From: Ferribacterium limneticum
Lineage (GTDB): Bacteria > Pseudomonadota > Gammaproteobacteria > Burkholderiales > Rhodocyclaceae
Direction of reading: 5' to 3'
Length of the DNA stretch: 64,000 nt
NCBI RefSeq assembly: GCF_020510585.1
Contig: NZ_CP075190.1
Coordinates: forward strand, 1,920,001-1,984,000
The notes under the pieces: model-generated
The model's database searches: none
What the model was told of the DNA's origin: nothing
The model's input: only the letters and a program-made list of their open reading frames with translations
Part shown: positions 1 through 9,263 of the stretch, one piece after another
Layout of the letters: every line of letters begins with the position of its first letter
How positions within the stretch are numbered: the first letter of the stretch is position 1
Program-made: the position numbers and the translations under genes

Positions 1-633
1 CCGGCCCAGTTCGTGATTGGCGCCCTGTCGCCGGCCGAGGTTTCTTCCATCGTTGTTGATGAGGAAAAGCACGCCATGGACGTGGTTGTTGACGAAGACA
101 ACCTGGCTATCGCCATCGGTCGCAACGGTCAGAACGTTCGTCTGGCTTCCGAACTGACCGGCTGGACCATCAATCTGATGACCCAGGACGAGTCGGCCAA
201 GCGGTCCGAAGCTGAATACGCAGTGACCCGCGTCACCTTCATGGAAAAGCTGGATATCGACGAAGAACTGGCTGACCTGCTGATCGAGGAAGGCTTCTCG
301 TCGCTCGAAGAAGTAGCTTACGTGCCGCTCGCCGAGATGCTGGAAATCGACGGGCTGGACGAGGGGATCGTCAATGAACTCCGCAACCGTGCCCGCAACG
401 TTTTGCTGACGGAAGCGATTGCGACCGAAGAAAAGCTGGAAAATGTTTCCGAGGACCTGATGGGTCTCGAGGGAATGAGCAAGGAATTGGCCGCGAAACT
501 GGCAGGTCACGACGTCAAGACCCGCGATGATCTCGCGGAGCTGGCGGTAGATGAATTGACGGAAATGACCGGCATCGACGACGAGCGTGCCAAGGGACTC
601 ATTCTGACGGCACGGGCTCACTGGTTCGAGTGA
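1..633 (+). CDS. nusA: Transcription termination/antitermination factor NusA, C-terminal part (5' end outside window)
   Basis: This is the 3' part of nusA: 210 codons are open from the first base, so the start lies outside the window. NusA binds RNA polymerase and RNA to modulate pausing, termination and antitermination. The visible part begins in the second KH domain, with an IGRNGQN loop of the GxxG type around residue 36-42 of the visible protein. Two acidic C-terminal AR2-type repeats follow, each about 50 residues and ending near [12 protein letters not shown] and [14 protein letters not shown]. The stop is 17 bases before infB, in the usual nusA-infB operon order. AR2 repeats are typical of proteobacterial NusA. 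The identity is secure. Confidence 0.96.
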   Translation, partial: PAQFVIGALSPAEVSSIVVDEEKHAMDVVVDEDNLAIAIGRNGQNVRLASELTGWTINLMTQDESAKRSEAEYAVTRVTFMEKLDIDEELADLLIEEGFSSLEEVAYVPLAEMLEIDGLDEGIVNELRNRARNVLLTEAIATEEKLENVSEDLMGLEGMSKELAAKLAGHDVKTRDDLAELAVDELTEMTGIDDERAKGLILTARAHWFE

Positions 634-650
634 GCAGGAGGTAGCAAAGT

Positions 651-3362
651 ATGTCCGCAACAACAGTTTCACAATTTGCCGTTGAACTCAAAATGCCAGT
701 CACGGCCCTGCTCGAGCAATTGAGCAAGGCAGGTGTGGGCAAGGAGGGTGCCAACGATGCGCTGAACGATCAAGACAAGGCCAAGTTGCTTGATTACCTG
801 CGCCGCGCGCATGGTGACGAGTCGAAGACCAAGATTACGCTGACTCGCAAGCAGACTTCCGAAATCAAGGCGACAGACTCCCATGGTCGCGCCCGTACCG
901 TTCAGGTTGAGGTGCGCAAGAAGCGCGTTCTGATGAAACGCGAAGTCGGCGAGCATGTGCCGGAGGCAGAACTCGAAGGGCTCGAACTTGAGCCCGAGAT
1001 GCCCGAGGTCGAATTGGCCCCGGAACCGGAGCCTATTCCGGAACCGGTGGTTGAGGTCATCCCGGAGCCGGTGGTTGAAGTGCCGGTCGAGGTGAAGGTT
1101 GAAGCGCCGGTCGAGCCGGTAGTCGAACCCGTTGTCGAGAAGCCGGGTCCGGTTATTCTGGACCGTGCCGCGATTATCGGCGAGAAGGAACTCAAGGCCC
1201 GTGAGGTCGAGTCTCGTCGCTACACGACGCTACGCGAAATCCAGGAGCGCGAACTGCGCGAGAAGCAGGCGCGTGAAGCTGAACTGATCCGCATGCGTCA
1301 GCAGGCAGAAATTGCTGCTGCCGCCGCCAAGGTTGCCGAGCAGGCCAAGCAGCAGGTTGCTGCCGCCGCCAAGGCTGGCGAAGGTGCCGCTCCGGCTGCT
1401 GACAAGGGTACCCTGCACAAGAAGCCGGATGCTCCGGGCAAGAAGGGCGACAAGGGTCGCGTGGCCGATGATGGCAAGAAAAAGGGCGGCCTGAAGACGC
1501 GTGGCTCCGATGGTGGTTCCGGTTGGAAGGACAACCGTCACGGCCACAAGAAGTCGCACAAGGGTGACGATGGTCAGGGCAGCTTCCAGGCGCCGACCGA
1601 ACAGGTCATTCGTGAAGTGCATATTCCTGAAACTATTTCCGTCACCGATCTGGCGCACAAGATGGCCATCAAGGCCATCGAGATCATCAAGGTCATGATG
1701 AAGATGGGTTCGATGGTTACCATCAACCAGGTGCTGGACCAGGAAACGGCGATGATTGTTGTCGAGGAAATGGGCCACAAGGCGTTTGCCGCCAAGCTGG
1801 ACGATCCGGATGCCTTCCTCGAAGAGTCTGCCGATCACAAGGATGTGCCGCTTGAGCCGCGTGCTCCGGTGGTGACCGTCATGGGTCACGTCGACCACGG
1901 CAAGACCTCGCTGCTCGACTACATTCGCCGTGCCAAGGTAGCGGCGGGCGAAGCCGGCGGCATTACCCAGCACATTGGTGCTTACCACGTCGAAACCGAC
2001 CGTGGCATGGTTACCTTCCTCGATACCCCGGGTCACGAAGCCTTTACAGCCATGCGAGCCCGCGGTGCCAAGGCAACCGATATCGTTATTTTGGTCGTCG
2101 CAGCTGACGACGGCGTCATGCCGCAAACCAAGGAAGCGATTCACCACGCCAAGGCGGCCGGTGTGCCGCTGGTCGTCGCGATCAACAAGATGGACAAGCC
2201 GGATGCCAATCCGGACCGCGTCAAGCAGGAACTGGTCGCCGAAGGCGTCATTCCTGAAGAGTACGGTGGTGATTCGCCGTTCGTCTCGGTCTCGGCCAAG
2301 AAGGGTACCGGTATTGACGAATTGCTCGAGCAGGTTCTGCTCCAGGCTGAAGTGCTGGAACTGACGGCGCAGAAGAATGCGCCGGCCAAGGGCCTGATCA
2401 TCGAAGCACGTCTCGACAAGGGTCGTGGTGCGGTGGCAACGATGCTGGTTCAGTCCGGTACCTTGAAGCGCGGTGATGTTGTGCTGGCCGGTCAGGTCTT
2501 CGGTCGCGTTCGTGCCATGCTCGACGAGAACGGCAAGCCGATCAACGAAGCGGGCCCGTCGATCCCGGTCGAAATCCTCGGCCTGTCCGATGTGCCGGCC
2601 GCTGGCGAAGAGGCCATTGTGCTCACCGACGAAAAGAAGGCGCGTGAAATCGCCTTGTTCCGTCAGGGCAAGTTCCGCGACGTCAAGCTGGCCAAGCAAC
2701 AGGCGGCCAAGCTCGAAAACATGTTCCAGCAGATGGAAGAGGGCGAGATCAAGACTCTGCCCCTTATCGTCAAGGCCGACGTGCAAGGTTCGCAGGAAGC
2801 TCTGGTGCAGACACTGGCCAAGCTGTCGAACGAGGAAGTCCGTGTTCAGATCATCCACGGTGCCGTTGGCGCGATCAGCGAATCCGACGTCAATCTGGCG
2901 CAAGCTTCCGGTGCGGTCATCATCGGCTTCAATATTCGTGCCGATGCCGGTTCGCGCAAGCTGGCCGAAACCTTCGGTGTCGATATCCGTTACTACAACG
3001 TGATTTACGACGCGGTGGACGAGGTCAAGGCTGCTTTGTCCGGCATGTTGTCGCCGGAGAAGCGCGAACAGATCACCGGCATGGTCGAAATTCGCCAAGT
3101 CTTCCAGGTTTCCAAGGTTGGTGCCATCGCCGGCTGTTACGTGCTGGAAGGCTTCGTCAAGCGCAATTCCCGCGTCCGTCTGCTGCGCAACCACGTTGTT
3201 CAGTGGGATGGCGAACTCGACTCGCTCAAGCGCTTCAAGGACGACGTCAAGGAAGTTCGTTCCAACTTCGAATGCGGTCTGTCGCTGCGCGGCAATAACG
3301 ACATCCAGGTTGGCGACCAGCTGGAAGCTTACGAAATTCAGGAAGTGGCACGCTCGCTGTAA
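651..3362 (+). CDS. infB: Translation initiation factor IF-2
   Basis: IF-2 is the GTPase that places initiator fMet-tRNA on the 30S subunit and promotes subunit joining. The protein has 903 residues. It has an N-terminal IF2N domain, then a long charged linker rich in Glu, Pro and Val (about residues 100-165) and in Ala and Lys, a second IF2N domain near 320, and the GTPase domain. The G motifs are GHVDHGKT at 412-419, DTPGH from 458 and NKMD at 512-515. Domains II, III and C2 follow. A good ribosome binding site (GGAGG) sits 8 bases before the ATG. The stop overlaps the rbfA start (TAATG), implying translational coupling. Long open frames on the opposite strand here are codon-bias shadows. 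Confidence 0.98.
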   Translation: MSATTVSQFAVELKMPVTALLEQLSKAGVGKEGANDALNDQDKAKLLDYLRRAHGDESKTKITLTRKQTSEIKATDSHGRARTVQVEVRKKRVLMKREVGEHVPEAELEGLELEPEMPEVELAPEPEPIPEPVVEVIPEPVVEVPVEVKVEAPVEPVVEPVVEKPGPVILDRAAIIGEKELKAREVESRRYTTLREIQERELREKQAREAELIRMRQQAEIAAAAAKVAEQAKQQVAAAAKAGEGAAPAADKGTLHKKPDAPGKKGDKGRVADDGKKKGGLKTRGSDGGSGWKDNRHGHKKSHKGDDGQGSFQAPTEQVIREVHIPETISVTDLAHKMAIKAIEIIKVMMKMGSMVTINQVLDQETAMIVVEEMGHKAFAAKLDDPDAFLEESADHKDVPLEPRAPVVTVMGHVDHGKTSLLDYIRRAKVAAGEAGGITQHIGAYHVETDRGMVTFLDTPGHEAFTAMRARGAKATDIVILVVAADDGVMPQTKEAIHHAKAAGVPLVVAINKMDKPDANPDRVKQELVAEGVIPEEYGGDSPFVSVSAKKGTGIDELLEQVLLQAEVLELTAQKNAPAKGLIIEARLDKGRGAVATMLVQSGTLKRGDVVLAGQVFGRVRAMLDENGKPINEAGPSIPVEILGLSDVPAAGEEAIVLTDEKKAREIALFRQGKFRDVKLAKQQAAKLENMFQQMEEGEIKTLPLIVKADVQGSQEALVQTLAKLSNEEVRVQIIHGAVGAISESDVNLAQASGAVIIGFNIRADAGSRKLAETFGVDIRYYNVIYDAVDEVKAALSGMLSPEKREQITGMVEIRQVFQVSKVGAIAGCYVLEGFVKRNSRVRLLRNHVVQWDGELDSLKRFKDDVKEVRSNFECGLSLRGNNDIQVGDQLEAYEIQEVARSL

Positions 3363-3733
3363 TGAAGAAAAAAGGATTTCAGCGTAGTGACCGGGTCGCG
3401 GAGCAGGTGCGCCGCGACCTTGCCGATCTGATTCGGACTGAATTGAAGGATCCGCGCGTCGGCATGATCAGCCTGACAGCTGTCGAACTGACGCCGGATT
3501 ACGCCCATGCCAAGGTGTTCTTTGCGACGCTTAATTCCGAGCATCTCGAAGAGATCGAACGTGGCCTGAAGCGGGCTTCCGGTTTCCTCCGGCGCGAATT
3601 GGGTCGTCGTATCCATATCCATACCTTGCCGGAGTTGCATTTTGTCTACGACAACTCCATTGAGCACGGCGCCAGCATGTCGCTATTGATCGATCAGGCC
3701 AATGCACTGAGCGATCTGACGCCGGAAGAATAA
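3362..3733 (+). CDS. rbfA: Ribosome-binding factor A
   Basis: RbfA (123 residues) is a small single-domain KH-fold protein that binds the immature 30S subunit and assists 16S rRNA 5'-end maturation and cold adaptation. The N-terminus ([19 protein letters not shown]), the central [24 protein letters not shown] and the late [14 protein letters not shown] are characteristic of the family. The length is normal. The ATG overlaps the infB stop by one base, and truB starts 7 bases after its stop, so the gene is inside the nusA-infB-rbfA-truB operon. Confidence 0.97.
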   Translation: MKKKGFQRSDRVAEQVRRDLADLIRTELKDPRVGMISLTAVELTPDYAHAKVFFATLNSEHLEEIERGLKRASGFLRRELGRRIHIHTLPELHFVYDNSIEHGASMSLLIDQANALSDLTPEE

Positions 3734-3740
3734 GCACACG

Positions 3741-4640
3741 ATGCAAGTCAAGAAGACCTGGAAACAGGTCGATGGTGTGCTGTTGCTCGACAAACCCATC
3801 GGACTCACCTCGAACGACGCGCTGCAAAAGGCGCGTCGCTTGTTCTCGGCGGCCAAGGGCGGTCATACCGGCACGCTTGACCCGTTAGCTACTGGCTTGC
3901 TGCCGCTCTGTTTTGGCGAGGCGACGAAATTCTCGGCCGATTTGCTTGATGCCGATAAGACCTACGAGGCAGTCATCAAACTTGGCGTGACCACCGATTC
4001 CGGCGACGCCGAAGGCAAGGTGACGGCAACTTCCACGGTCAACACGGAAAAAGCGGCAATTTTGAAATTGCTGCCGCAATTCACCGGCGATATCCAGCAG
4101 ATTCCGCCGATGCATTCGGCTCTGAAGCGTGATGGTCGGCCACTGTATGAACTGGCCCGTCAAGGGATAGAAGTCGAGCGTGAGGCGAGGGCGGTGACGA
4201 TTTACGCCATTGATCTGCTCGACTTTGCTGGTGACGCGCTGACGCTGCGCGTGGCGTGCAGCAAGGGTACCTACATCCGCGTCCTGGCGGCTGACATCGG
4301 TGCGGCGCTCGGTTGTGGCGCGCACCTGTCAGCCCTGCGCCGGACCCGGGTTGGCGATCTCGATCTGGATGGTGCCGTAACCTTGGCCGAGCTTGAAGGC
4401 CTTGACGAAGCAGGGCGTATGACACGCCTGAAGCCGGTCGATGCCCTGTTGCACACTTTGCCCATCCTGACTGTCGAAGGCGAGGCCGCACAGCGTTTCA
4501 GTCACGGCAATCCCGTTGATTTGCCGGTCGGCCTGAGTGGCAAGATCCGCGTTTATGAGAATGGCAAGCTGATCGGTATCGGCGAACCGGGCTCCGGGGA
4601 TCGTTTGTGGCCAAAACGGCTAGTTCAACTCGCTGATTAG
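3741..4640 (+). CDS. truB: tRNA pseudouridine(55) synthase TruB
   Basis: TruB isomerises U55 in the T-loop of tRNAs to pseudouridine. The protein has 299 residues. The catalytic motif GHTGTLDPLATG begins at residue 41, with the nucleophilic aspartate at D47. Other family signatures are TYEAVIKLGVTTDSGD, the substrate-loop IPPMHSALKRDGRPLYELAR and CSKGTYIRVLAADIG. The C-terminal PUA-like extension is short. It is the last gene of the nusA operon here. A new promoter-like element and a small hairpin follow directly after its stop, before rpsO. Confidence 0.97.
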   Translation: MQVKKTWKQVDGVLLLDKPIGLTSNDALQKARRLFSAAKGGHTGTLDPLATGLLPLCFGEATKFSADLLDADKTYEAVIKLGVTTDSGDAEGKVTATSTVNTEKAAILKLLPQFTGDIQQIPPMHSALKRDGRPLYELARQGIEVEREARAVTIYAIDLLDFAGDALTLRVACSKGTYIRVLAADIGAALGCGAHLSALRRTRVGDLDLDGAVTLAELEGLDEAGRMTRLKPVDALLHTLPILTVEGEAAQRFSHGNPVDLPVGLSGKIRVYENGKLIGIGEPGSGDRLWPKRLVQLAD

Positions 4641-4641
4641 C

Positions 4642-4650
4642 TGATATAAT
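4642..4650 (+). promoter_or_regulatory. Extended -10 promoter element upstream of rpsO
   Basis: TGATATAAT is a perfect TATAAT preceded by TGN, i.e. an extended -10 element. It overlaps the end of truB and lies about 93 bases upstream of the rpsO ATG. No good -35 hexamer is present at the expected spacing, which is common for extended -10 promoters. It would give rpsO a transcript separate from the nusA operon. Inferred from motif only. Confidence 0.55.
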
Positions 4651-4657
4651 CCGACGC

Positions 4658-4676
4658 TTTCCGTCGCCAACGGAAA
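4658..4676 (+). other. Small hairpin in the truB-rpsO intergenic region
   Basis: A perfect 7-bp inverted repeat (TTTCCGT / ACGGAAA) encloses a 5-base loop and is followed by ATTTTAT. It lies just downstream of the extended -10 element, so it would be at the 5' end of an rpsO leader RNA. It could act as a weak terminator after truB, a 5' stabilising stem, or part of an S15 autoregulatory structure. The sequence alone does not decide. Confidence 0.4.
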
Positions 4677-4742
4677 ATTTTATCCACTGGCGCTTGCTCT
4701 ATCAAACCGGGGCGGCGTCGTTATCATGAAAGAGAGTTTGAA

Positions 4743-5012
4743 ATGGCATTCACTACTGAAGTCAAAGCCGGCGTCGTCGCCGATTTCCAGCGCGCCAAGG
4801 GCGATACCGGTTCTCCGGAAGTCCAGGTCGCCTTGCTGACCGCCCGCATCAACGATCTGACCCCGCACTTCAAAGAGCACAAGAAGGATCACCACTCCCG
4901 TCGTGGTCTGCTGCGCATGGTCAATCAGCGTCGCAAGCTGCTGGATTACCTCAAGGGCAAGAACATCGATGCCTACCGTACCCTGATTACCCGCCTCGGT
5001 CTGCGCAAGTAA
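4743..5012 (+). CDS. rpsO: 30S ribosomal protein S15
   Basis: S15 (89 residues, the normal length) binds the central domain of 16S rRNA early in 30S assembly and contributes to inter-subunit bridge B4. The sequence carries the family core: [36 protein letters not shown] and the C-terminal [20 protein letters not shown]. It has its own apparent promoter and a purine-rich ribosome binding site (AGAGAG) before the ATG. A strong terminator follows. In E. coli S15 represses its own translation; whether the leader hairpin here plays such a role is unknown. Confidence 0.98.
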   Translation: MAFTTEVKAGVVADFQRAKGDTGSPEVQVALLTARINDLTPHFKEHKKDHHSRRGLLRMVNQRRKLLDYLKGKNIDAYRTLITRLGLRK

Positions 5013-5031
5013 GCCAGATCGACGCCACGAA

Positions 5032-5070
5032 AGAGCGGCCCGGTTTATCCCGGCCGCTTTTTTCTTTTTT
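5032..5070 (+). terminator. Rho-independent terminator after rpsO
   Basis: A GC-rich stem (AGCGGCCCGG paired imperfectly with CCCGGCCGCT around a short TTTAT loop) is followed by a run of T interrupted by a single C. It lies about 20 bases after the rpsO stop and separates rpsO from pnp transcription, at least partly. Confidence 0.9.
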
Positions 5071-5146
5071 TGCAGTGCTGTTTGTAGTTGTCTATTGTAA
5101 GTTGTTGATAAATCGTTGTTTATTGTGTTGAGAGTGAAAGGAAAAT

Positions 5147-7288
5147 ATGTTTAATGTCGTGAAAAAAACATTCGCCTATGGTGCCCATCAAGTCACCATC
5201 GAAACCGGTGAAGTTGCCCGCCAGGCTGGCGGCGCCGTCCTCGTTTCCATGGAAGAGACTGTGGTTCTGGTCACCGTTGTGGCCGCCAAGAGTGCCAAGC
5301 CGGGCCAGGATTTCTTCCCGCTGACCGTTGATTACCAGGAAAAGACCTACGCTGCCGGCCGTATCCCCGGTGGCTTCTTCAAGCGCGAAGGCCGTCCTTC
5401 CGAAAAGGAAACGCTGACCTGCCGCCTGATCGATCGTCCGATCCGCCCGCTGTTCCCGGAAGGCTTCTACAACGAAGTCCAGGTCATCGCTACCGTAATG
5501 TCGCTGAACCCGGAAGTTGATTCCGATATCCCGGCCCTGATCGGCGCTTCCGCCGCCCTGGCTATTTCCGGCGTGCCGTTCAACGGCCCGATCGGCGCTG
5601 CCCGCGTCGGTTACATCGACGGTCAATACGTCCTGTGCCCGACCCTCAGCCAGCTCAAGGGCAGCCAGCTGGACCTCGTCGTCGCCGGTACCGAAGCTGC
5701 CGTGTTGATGGTTGAGTCGGAAGCTGACCAGCTGTCCGAAGAAGTCATGCTCGGCGCTGTCGTTTTCGGCCACACCGAAATGCAGAAGGCGATCAACGCC
5801 ATCAACGAACTGGTTGAAGAAGCCGGCAAGCCGGAATGGGAATGGGAAGCCGCGCCGAAGGACGAAGCGCTGGTTGCCAGCCTTTCCGCTCTGGTCGCCG
5901 CCAAGCTTGAAGAAGCCTACAGCATCACCGTCAAGCAAACGCGCAGCCAGGCCGTCAAGGTCATCCGTGCTGAAGCCATTGCTGCCCTGTGCCAGGGCGA
6001 GGGTGCTCCGGACGAAAATACCGTCGGCAACCTGTTCCACGAAATCGAAGCCGGCATCGTTCGCGGCCGCATCCTCTCCGGTGCCCCGCGTATCGATGGT
6101 CGCGACACGCGCACCGTGCGTCCGATCACCATGCGTTCCGGCGTCCTGCCGCGCACCCATGGCTCGGCCCTGTTCACCCGTGGCGAAACGCAGGCGCTGG
6201 CTGTTGCCACGCTCGGTACCAACCGTGACGAGCAGATCATCGACGCGCTGGCTGGTGAATACCGCGACCGCTTCATGCTGCATTACAACATGCCCCCGTA
6301 CGCTACCGGCGAATGTGGTCGTGTCGGTACGCCGAAGCGTCGCGAAATCGGTCACGGCCGTCTGGCCAAGCGCGCACTGCTTGCCGTGCTGCCGAAGCCG
6401 GAAGATTTCTCCTACTCGATGCGTCTGGTTTCGGAAATTACCGAATCCAACGGTTCGTCCTCGATGGCTTCCGTTTGTGGCGGCTGTCTGGCCCTTCTGG
6501 ACGCCGGTGTGCCGCTCAAGGCGCACGTTGCAGGTATCGCCATGGGTCTGATCAAGGACGGCAACCGTTTCGCCGTTCTGACCGACATTCTGGGTGACGA
6601 GGATCACCTTGGCGACATGGACTTCAAGGTCGCCGGTTCGACCAGCGGTATTACCGCGCTGCAGATGGACATCAAGATCCAGGGCATCACCAAGGAGATC
6701 ATGCAGGTCGCACTGGCACAAGCCAAGGAAGCCCGCATCCACATCCTGAACCTGATGCAGGAAGCTGCCGCTGGCCCGCGTGAAGAAATGTCGGCCTATG
6801 CACCGCGTCTGTACACCTTCAAGATCAATCCGGAAAAGATCCGTGACGTCATCGGCAAGGGCGGCGCAGTTATCCGCGCCCTGACCGAAGAAACCGGCAC
6901 CACGATCGACATTCAGGACGACGGCACGATTACCATTGCCTCCAGCAGCGGTGAGGCGGCTGCCGCAGCGCGCGCCCGGATCGATGCGATCACGGCTGAA
7001 GTCGAGATCGGCAAGATCTACGAAGGCACCGTGCTCAAGATTCTTGATTTCGGTGCAATCGTTTCCGTGTTGCCGGGCAAGGATGGTCTGCTGCACATCT
7101 CCCAGATCGCCCAGGAGCGCGTCAACAAGGTCGAAGACTACGTCAAGGAAGGCCAGATCGTTCGCGTCAAGGTTCTCGAAACCGATGACCGTGGTCGCGT
7201 CAAGCTGTCGATGAAGGCTGCGGCTTCTGAAGAAGGCACTGCGGCTGCTCAGCCGATTGCCAACGAAGCTGCTCAAGAGCAGCAATAA
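5147..7288 (+). CDS. pnp: Polyribonucleotide nucleotidyltransferase (PNPase)
   Basis: PNPase is the 3'-5' phosphorolytic exoribonuclease of the degradosome; in reverse it adds tails to RNA. The protein has 713 residues, the usual size. It contains two RNase PH-like domains (about 10-220 and 310-540) joined by an alpha-helical domain. A KH domain follows, with IGKGGAVIR near 565-573, and then an S1 domain from about 620 ([20 protein letters not shown]) to 690. [12 protein letters not shown] and the second-domain [19 protein letters not shown] segment are family signatures. The ATG has a GAAAGGAAAA ribosome binding site. The rpsO-pnp order is conserved in proteobacteria. A terminator follows closely. 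Confidence 0.98.
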   Translation: MFNVVKKTFAYGAHQVTIETGEVARQAGGAVLVSMEETVVLVTVVAAKSAKPGQDFFPLTVDYQEKTYAAGRIPGGFFKREGRPSEKETLTCRLIDRPIRPLFPEGFYNEVQVIATVMSLNPEVDSDIPALIGASAALAISGVPFNGPIGAARVGYIDGQYVLCPTLSQLKGSQLDLVVAGTEAAVLMVESEADQLSEEVMLGAVVFGHTEMQKAINAINELVEEAGKPEWEWEAAPKDEALVASLSALVAAKLEEAYSITVKQTRSQAVKVIRAEAIAALCQGEGAPDENTVGNLFHEIEAGIVRGRILSGAPRIDGRDTRTVRPITMRSGVLPRTHGSALFTRGETQALAVATLGTNRDEQIIDALAGEYRDRFMLHYNMPPYATGECGRVGTPKRREIGHGRLAKRALLAVLPKPEDFSYSMRLVSEITESNGSSSMASVCGGCLALLDAGVPLKAHVAGIAMGLIKDGNRFAVLTDILGDEDHLGDMDFKVAGSTSGITALQMDIKIQGITKEIMQVALAQAKEARIHILNLMQEAAAGPREEMSAYAPRLYTFKINPEKIRDVIGKGGAVIRALTEETGTTIDIQDDGTITIASSSGEAAAAARARIDAITAEVEIGKIYEGTVLKILDFGAIVSVLPGKDGLLHISQIAQERVNKVEDYVKEGQIVRVKVLETDDRGRVKLSMKAAASEEGTAAAQPIANEAAQEQQ

Positions 7289-7290
7289 GC

Positions 7291-7306
7291 TTCAGCCTAG
7301 GCTGAA
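7291..7306. repeat. Perfect 16-bp palindrome between the pnp stop and its terminator
   Basis: TTCAGCCTAGGCTGAA reads the same on both strands. It begins 2 bases after the pnp stop and 4 bases before the terminator stem. As RNA it can only form a stem with a strained loop, so it may be a DNA-binding palindrome or a chance element. No second copy was noticed in the window. Confidence 0.5.
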
Positions 7307-7310
7307 CGTA

Positions 7311-7343
7311 CAAAGGGCGCCTCGCGGCGCCCTTTGTTTTTTT
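7311..7343 (+). terminator. Strong Rho-independent terminator after pnp
   Basis: A perfect 11-bp stem (CAAAGGGCGCC / GGCGCCCTTTG) with a TCGC tetraloop is followed by seven T. It ends + strand transcription of pnp. It faces the 3' end of dksA but has no T-run on the other strand, so it should work mainly for pnp. Confidence 0.95.
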
Positions 7344-7385
7344 GGCATTATTTCCGGTTGACAGTAGCAATGCCAAAAAGACGAA

Positions 7386-7811
7386 TTACTTCGCCATCTG
7401 TTTTTCCTTGAGTTCATCCAGGGTCTTGCAATCGATGCACAGCGTTGCCGTAGGGCGGGCTTCCAGGCGCTTGATGCCGATCTCGACACCACACTTGTTG
7501 CAGAAGCCATAATCGCCACTTTCGATGCTGGCGAGCGTCTCATCGATCTTCTTGATCAGCTTGCGTTCGCGGTCACGGTTGCGCAATTCGATCGCCATGT
7601 CGGTTTCCTGGCTGGCCCGATCGTTCGGGTCAGCAAACACCGTTGCTTCGTCCTGCATGGTATGAACCGTGCGGTCGATATCCTCGCCCAACTCCTTTTT
7701 GAGCGTCTCGAGAATTTTGCGGAAATGCGTCAGTTGCTTCGCGCTCATGTAGTCCTCGCCGGTTTTCGGCTGGTACGGAGCGAAGTGTTTGTGGAGCAGT
7801 TCTTCTGCCAT
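7386..7811 (-). CDS. dksA: RNA polymerase-binding transcription factor DksA
   Basis: DksA binds in the RNA polymerase secondary channel and, with ppGpp, adjusts transcription of rRNA, tRNA and amino-acid genes. The protein has 141 residues. A coiled-coil hairpin carries the tip motif DPNDRA at 61-66; the equivalent Asp, Asp and Ala are needed for activity in E. coli. A four-cysteine zinc finger lies at C104, C107, C125 and C128. All functional residues are present, so this is a canonical zinc-containing DksA. It is transcribed toward pnp, and a promoter-like sequence lies about 30-60 bases upstream. Confidence 0.97.
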   Translation of the reverse strand: MAEELLHKHFAPYQPKTGEDYMSAKQLTHFRKILETLKKELGEDIDRTVHTMQDEATVFADPNDRASQETDMAIELRNRDRERKLIKKIDETLASIESGDYGFCNKCGVEIGIKRLEARPTATLCIDCKTLDELKEKQMAK

Positions 7812-7842
7812 GTTCTGGTGCGCCCTAGTGACGAAAAAAGCG

Positions 7843-7873
7843 ATTAAATATCATGAAGACAGCCTGTGGGCAA
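7843..7873 (-). promoter_or_regulatory. Possible sigma-70 promoter for dksA
   Basis: On the minus strand, TTGCCC is followed after about 17-19 bases by TATTTAAT preceded by TGA, an AT-rich -10 region. Transcription would start about 25 bases upstream of the dksA start codon. The -35 matches consensus only at its first three bases. Motif inference only. Confidence 0.4.
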
Positions 7874-7927
7874 GGATTCTTTCTTGCAGAAAGATAGGCT
7901 CTTGATCTGGTGCGGTTTTCCGGAGGG

Positions 7928-7936
7928 TGATAGAAT
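7928..7936 (+). promoter_or_regulatory. Extended -10 promoter element for the tRNA-Pro/tRNA-Arg pair
   Basis: TGATAGAAT (TGN plus TAGAAT) lies 14 bases upstream of the first tRNA base, followed by a GC-containing discriminator (GCCGTC). This arrangement fits a tRNA promoter and would be a natural target of ppGpp/DksA control. No clear -35 was found. Confidence 0.5.
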
Positions 7937-7950
7937 GCCGTCTTTCGTGT

Positions 7951-8027
7951 CGGGGCGTAGCGCAGCCTGGTAGCGCATCTGCTTTGGGAGCAGAGGGTCG
8001 TGAGTTCGAATCCCACCGCCCCGACCA
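7951..8027 (+). tRNA. tRNA-Pro (anticodon TGG)
   Basis: The 77-base gene includes an encoded CCA. The acceptor stem CGGGGCG pairs with CGCCCCG. The anticodon stem TCTGC/GCAGA encloses the loop TTTGGGA, giving anticodon TGG. The T-loop is TTCGAAT, and A is the discriminator base. It is followed 21 bases later by tRNA-Arg, so the two are probably co-transcribed. Confidence 0.98.
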
Positions 8028-8048
8028 ATTTCTCTAGATTCACCCTCG

Positions 8049-8125
8049 GTGCCCGTAGCTCAACTGGATAGAGCAGCTGCCTTCTAAGCAGCAGGTCGGG
8101 GGTTCGAGTCCCTCCGGGCACACCA
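8049..8125 (+). tRNA. tRNA-Arg (anticodon TCT)
   Basis: The 77-base gene includes an encoded CCA. The acceptor stem GTGCCCG pairs with CGGGCAC. The anticodon stem GCTGC/GCAGC encloses CTTCTAA, giving anticodon TCT, which reads AGA/AGG. The T-loop is TTCGAGT. It marks the border with the lower-GC accessory genes that begin 46 bases downstream on the other strand. Confidence 0.98.
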
Positions 8126-8171
8126 CGATATACATCCCCAATTTATGTATTTTCGACCGTATGGCTGCCAA

Positions 8172-9263
8172 TTACCGCTCCTCTTTGGCGAAGAGCATTT
8201 TGCGTGTCAGATGCGGTATCAGCAAATACATTGGCATGCGTAGATAATGGGATCGGACGAATATCAAGAATTTGGCCAGCGACGTAGCCAGAGTTTGGTG
8301 CTTCCCTTCATTCAATATTGCACCAATTGCAGACGTCAAAAGATAGACGACGACGTGAGTTGCTGCACCATTTAAGTTCCCGGCAGTTTTACTTGCTTGC
8401 ACCGCGTTGTCTGGTATTGAAGTTTGAAGAAATATCCTGCAACACTGGAGCGCGTAATATAGGGGACGGCTCAGGTCCAACTCCACCGCTCGTTGAGTTA
8501 GTTGTATCCAGAATTCGTCGTCTTTGGCGAATTGGGTGAGGAGGCTATCGATGTCGACGAGATCGCGTAGCCCGTGCTCCACTTCGCCATCGTGAAAAAG
8601 ATGAGCGGCGCTGTGAAGAATCATGTCTGCTGGGGCTAGTGCAAATACCCCCTCTTTTGTTCTGGATGCTAGTGCTTTGTCCCATAATTGGGTTACATCA
8701 GGTTTCAATGCGGCTGTTGGAGGAAGTATCGTGTGATGAACATCGAGCGATGTACCTCGCTTCAGATGATGTAGCGGAGGTAGTTCGTGCATCCATGTCC
8801 GATAGTATCGCTGGTCGTAGGCGTTCAGCTTTCCAGGAAACCATCCGTTTTCGATGAGGGTGCGCTCTGCATCGATGATATGAGCTTGTGGCACCATGAT
8901 ATCCACATCGGACATCACTCGGCCTACTCCCGCTTCATAGCCCATCACGATGTAGGCACCACCCTTTAGAACGATAAAGGGAATGTTTCTCGGCTTAAGG
9001 GCGCGGTGAATTTGCGTGATCTCCCAGAGCACGTTGCGACGCTGGCTTTCCGCAACCCTCAGGGCGCTTTCGATATGAGGCCTTACTTTTTCTGGTAGTG
9101 AGTTTTGCTGGTTATGTTGGCATACAAGATGAGCGACTCGCGAAAGCAAGTGCCCTCGTCGGGCGGCGCATATTAGTTGGCTCCAATCACATAGAGAAAG
9201 GGATTCAATGGTGGTTCGTGGATTTTGTAGGAATTGGATTAGAGGATGACGCTTTGGGCTCAT
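8172..9263 (-). CDS. Nucleotidyltransferase family protein (PF14907-like)
   Basis: The protein has 363 residues and resembles the uncharacterised nucleotidyltransferase family PF14907. It has KGG at 100-102 and SDVD at 118-121, with the two aspartates typical of metal-binding in the DNA polymerase beta fold. These enzymes transfer a nucleotide or phosphate unit to a protein, peptide or small acceptor; the acceptor here is unknown. The ATG at 9263 overlaps the stop of the HprK-like kinase (ATGA). This argues for that start rather than the TTG 15 bases further upstream. It is the last gene of a four-gene cassette. In some lasso-peptide clusters a related pair of kinase and nucleotidyltransferase modifies the peptide, which is the closest precedent I know. 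Confidence 0.75.
   Translation of the reverse strand: MSPKRHPLIQFLQNPRTTIESLSLCDWSQLICAARRGHLLSRVAHLVCQHNQQNSLPEKVRPHIESALRVAESQRRNVLWEITQIHRALKPRNIPFIVLKGGAYIVMGYEAGVGRVMSDVDIMVPQAHIIDAERTLIENGWFPGKLNAYDQRYYRTWMHELPPLHHLKRGTSLDVHHTILPPTAALKPDVTQLWDKALASRTKEGVFALAPADMILHSAAHLFHDGEVEHGLRDLVDIDSLLTQFAKDDEFWIQLTQRAVELDLSRPLYYALQCCRIFLQTSIPDNAVQASKTAGNLNGAATHVVVYLLTSAIGAILNEGKHQTLATSLAKFLIFVRSHYLRMPMYLLIPHLTRKMLFAKEER

Noticed and set aside
1230..3194. Long open frame antisense to infB (654 codons)
   Set aside because: It lies fully inside infB on the opposite strand, has the composition of a codon-bias shadow and no recognisable domain.
5120..7285. Long open frame antisense to pnp (721 codons)
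   Set aside because: It mirrors pnp codon usage and has no domain or start signal; pnp is certain on the other strand.
8049..8125. Island attachment site at tRNA-Arg
   Set aside because: No direct repeat of the tRNA 3' end and no integrase gene were found in the window.
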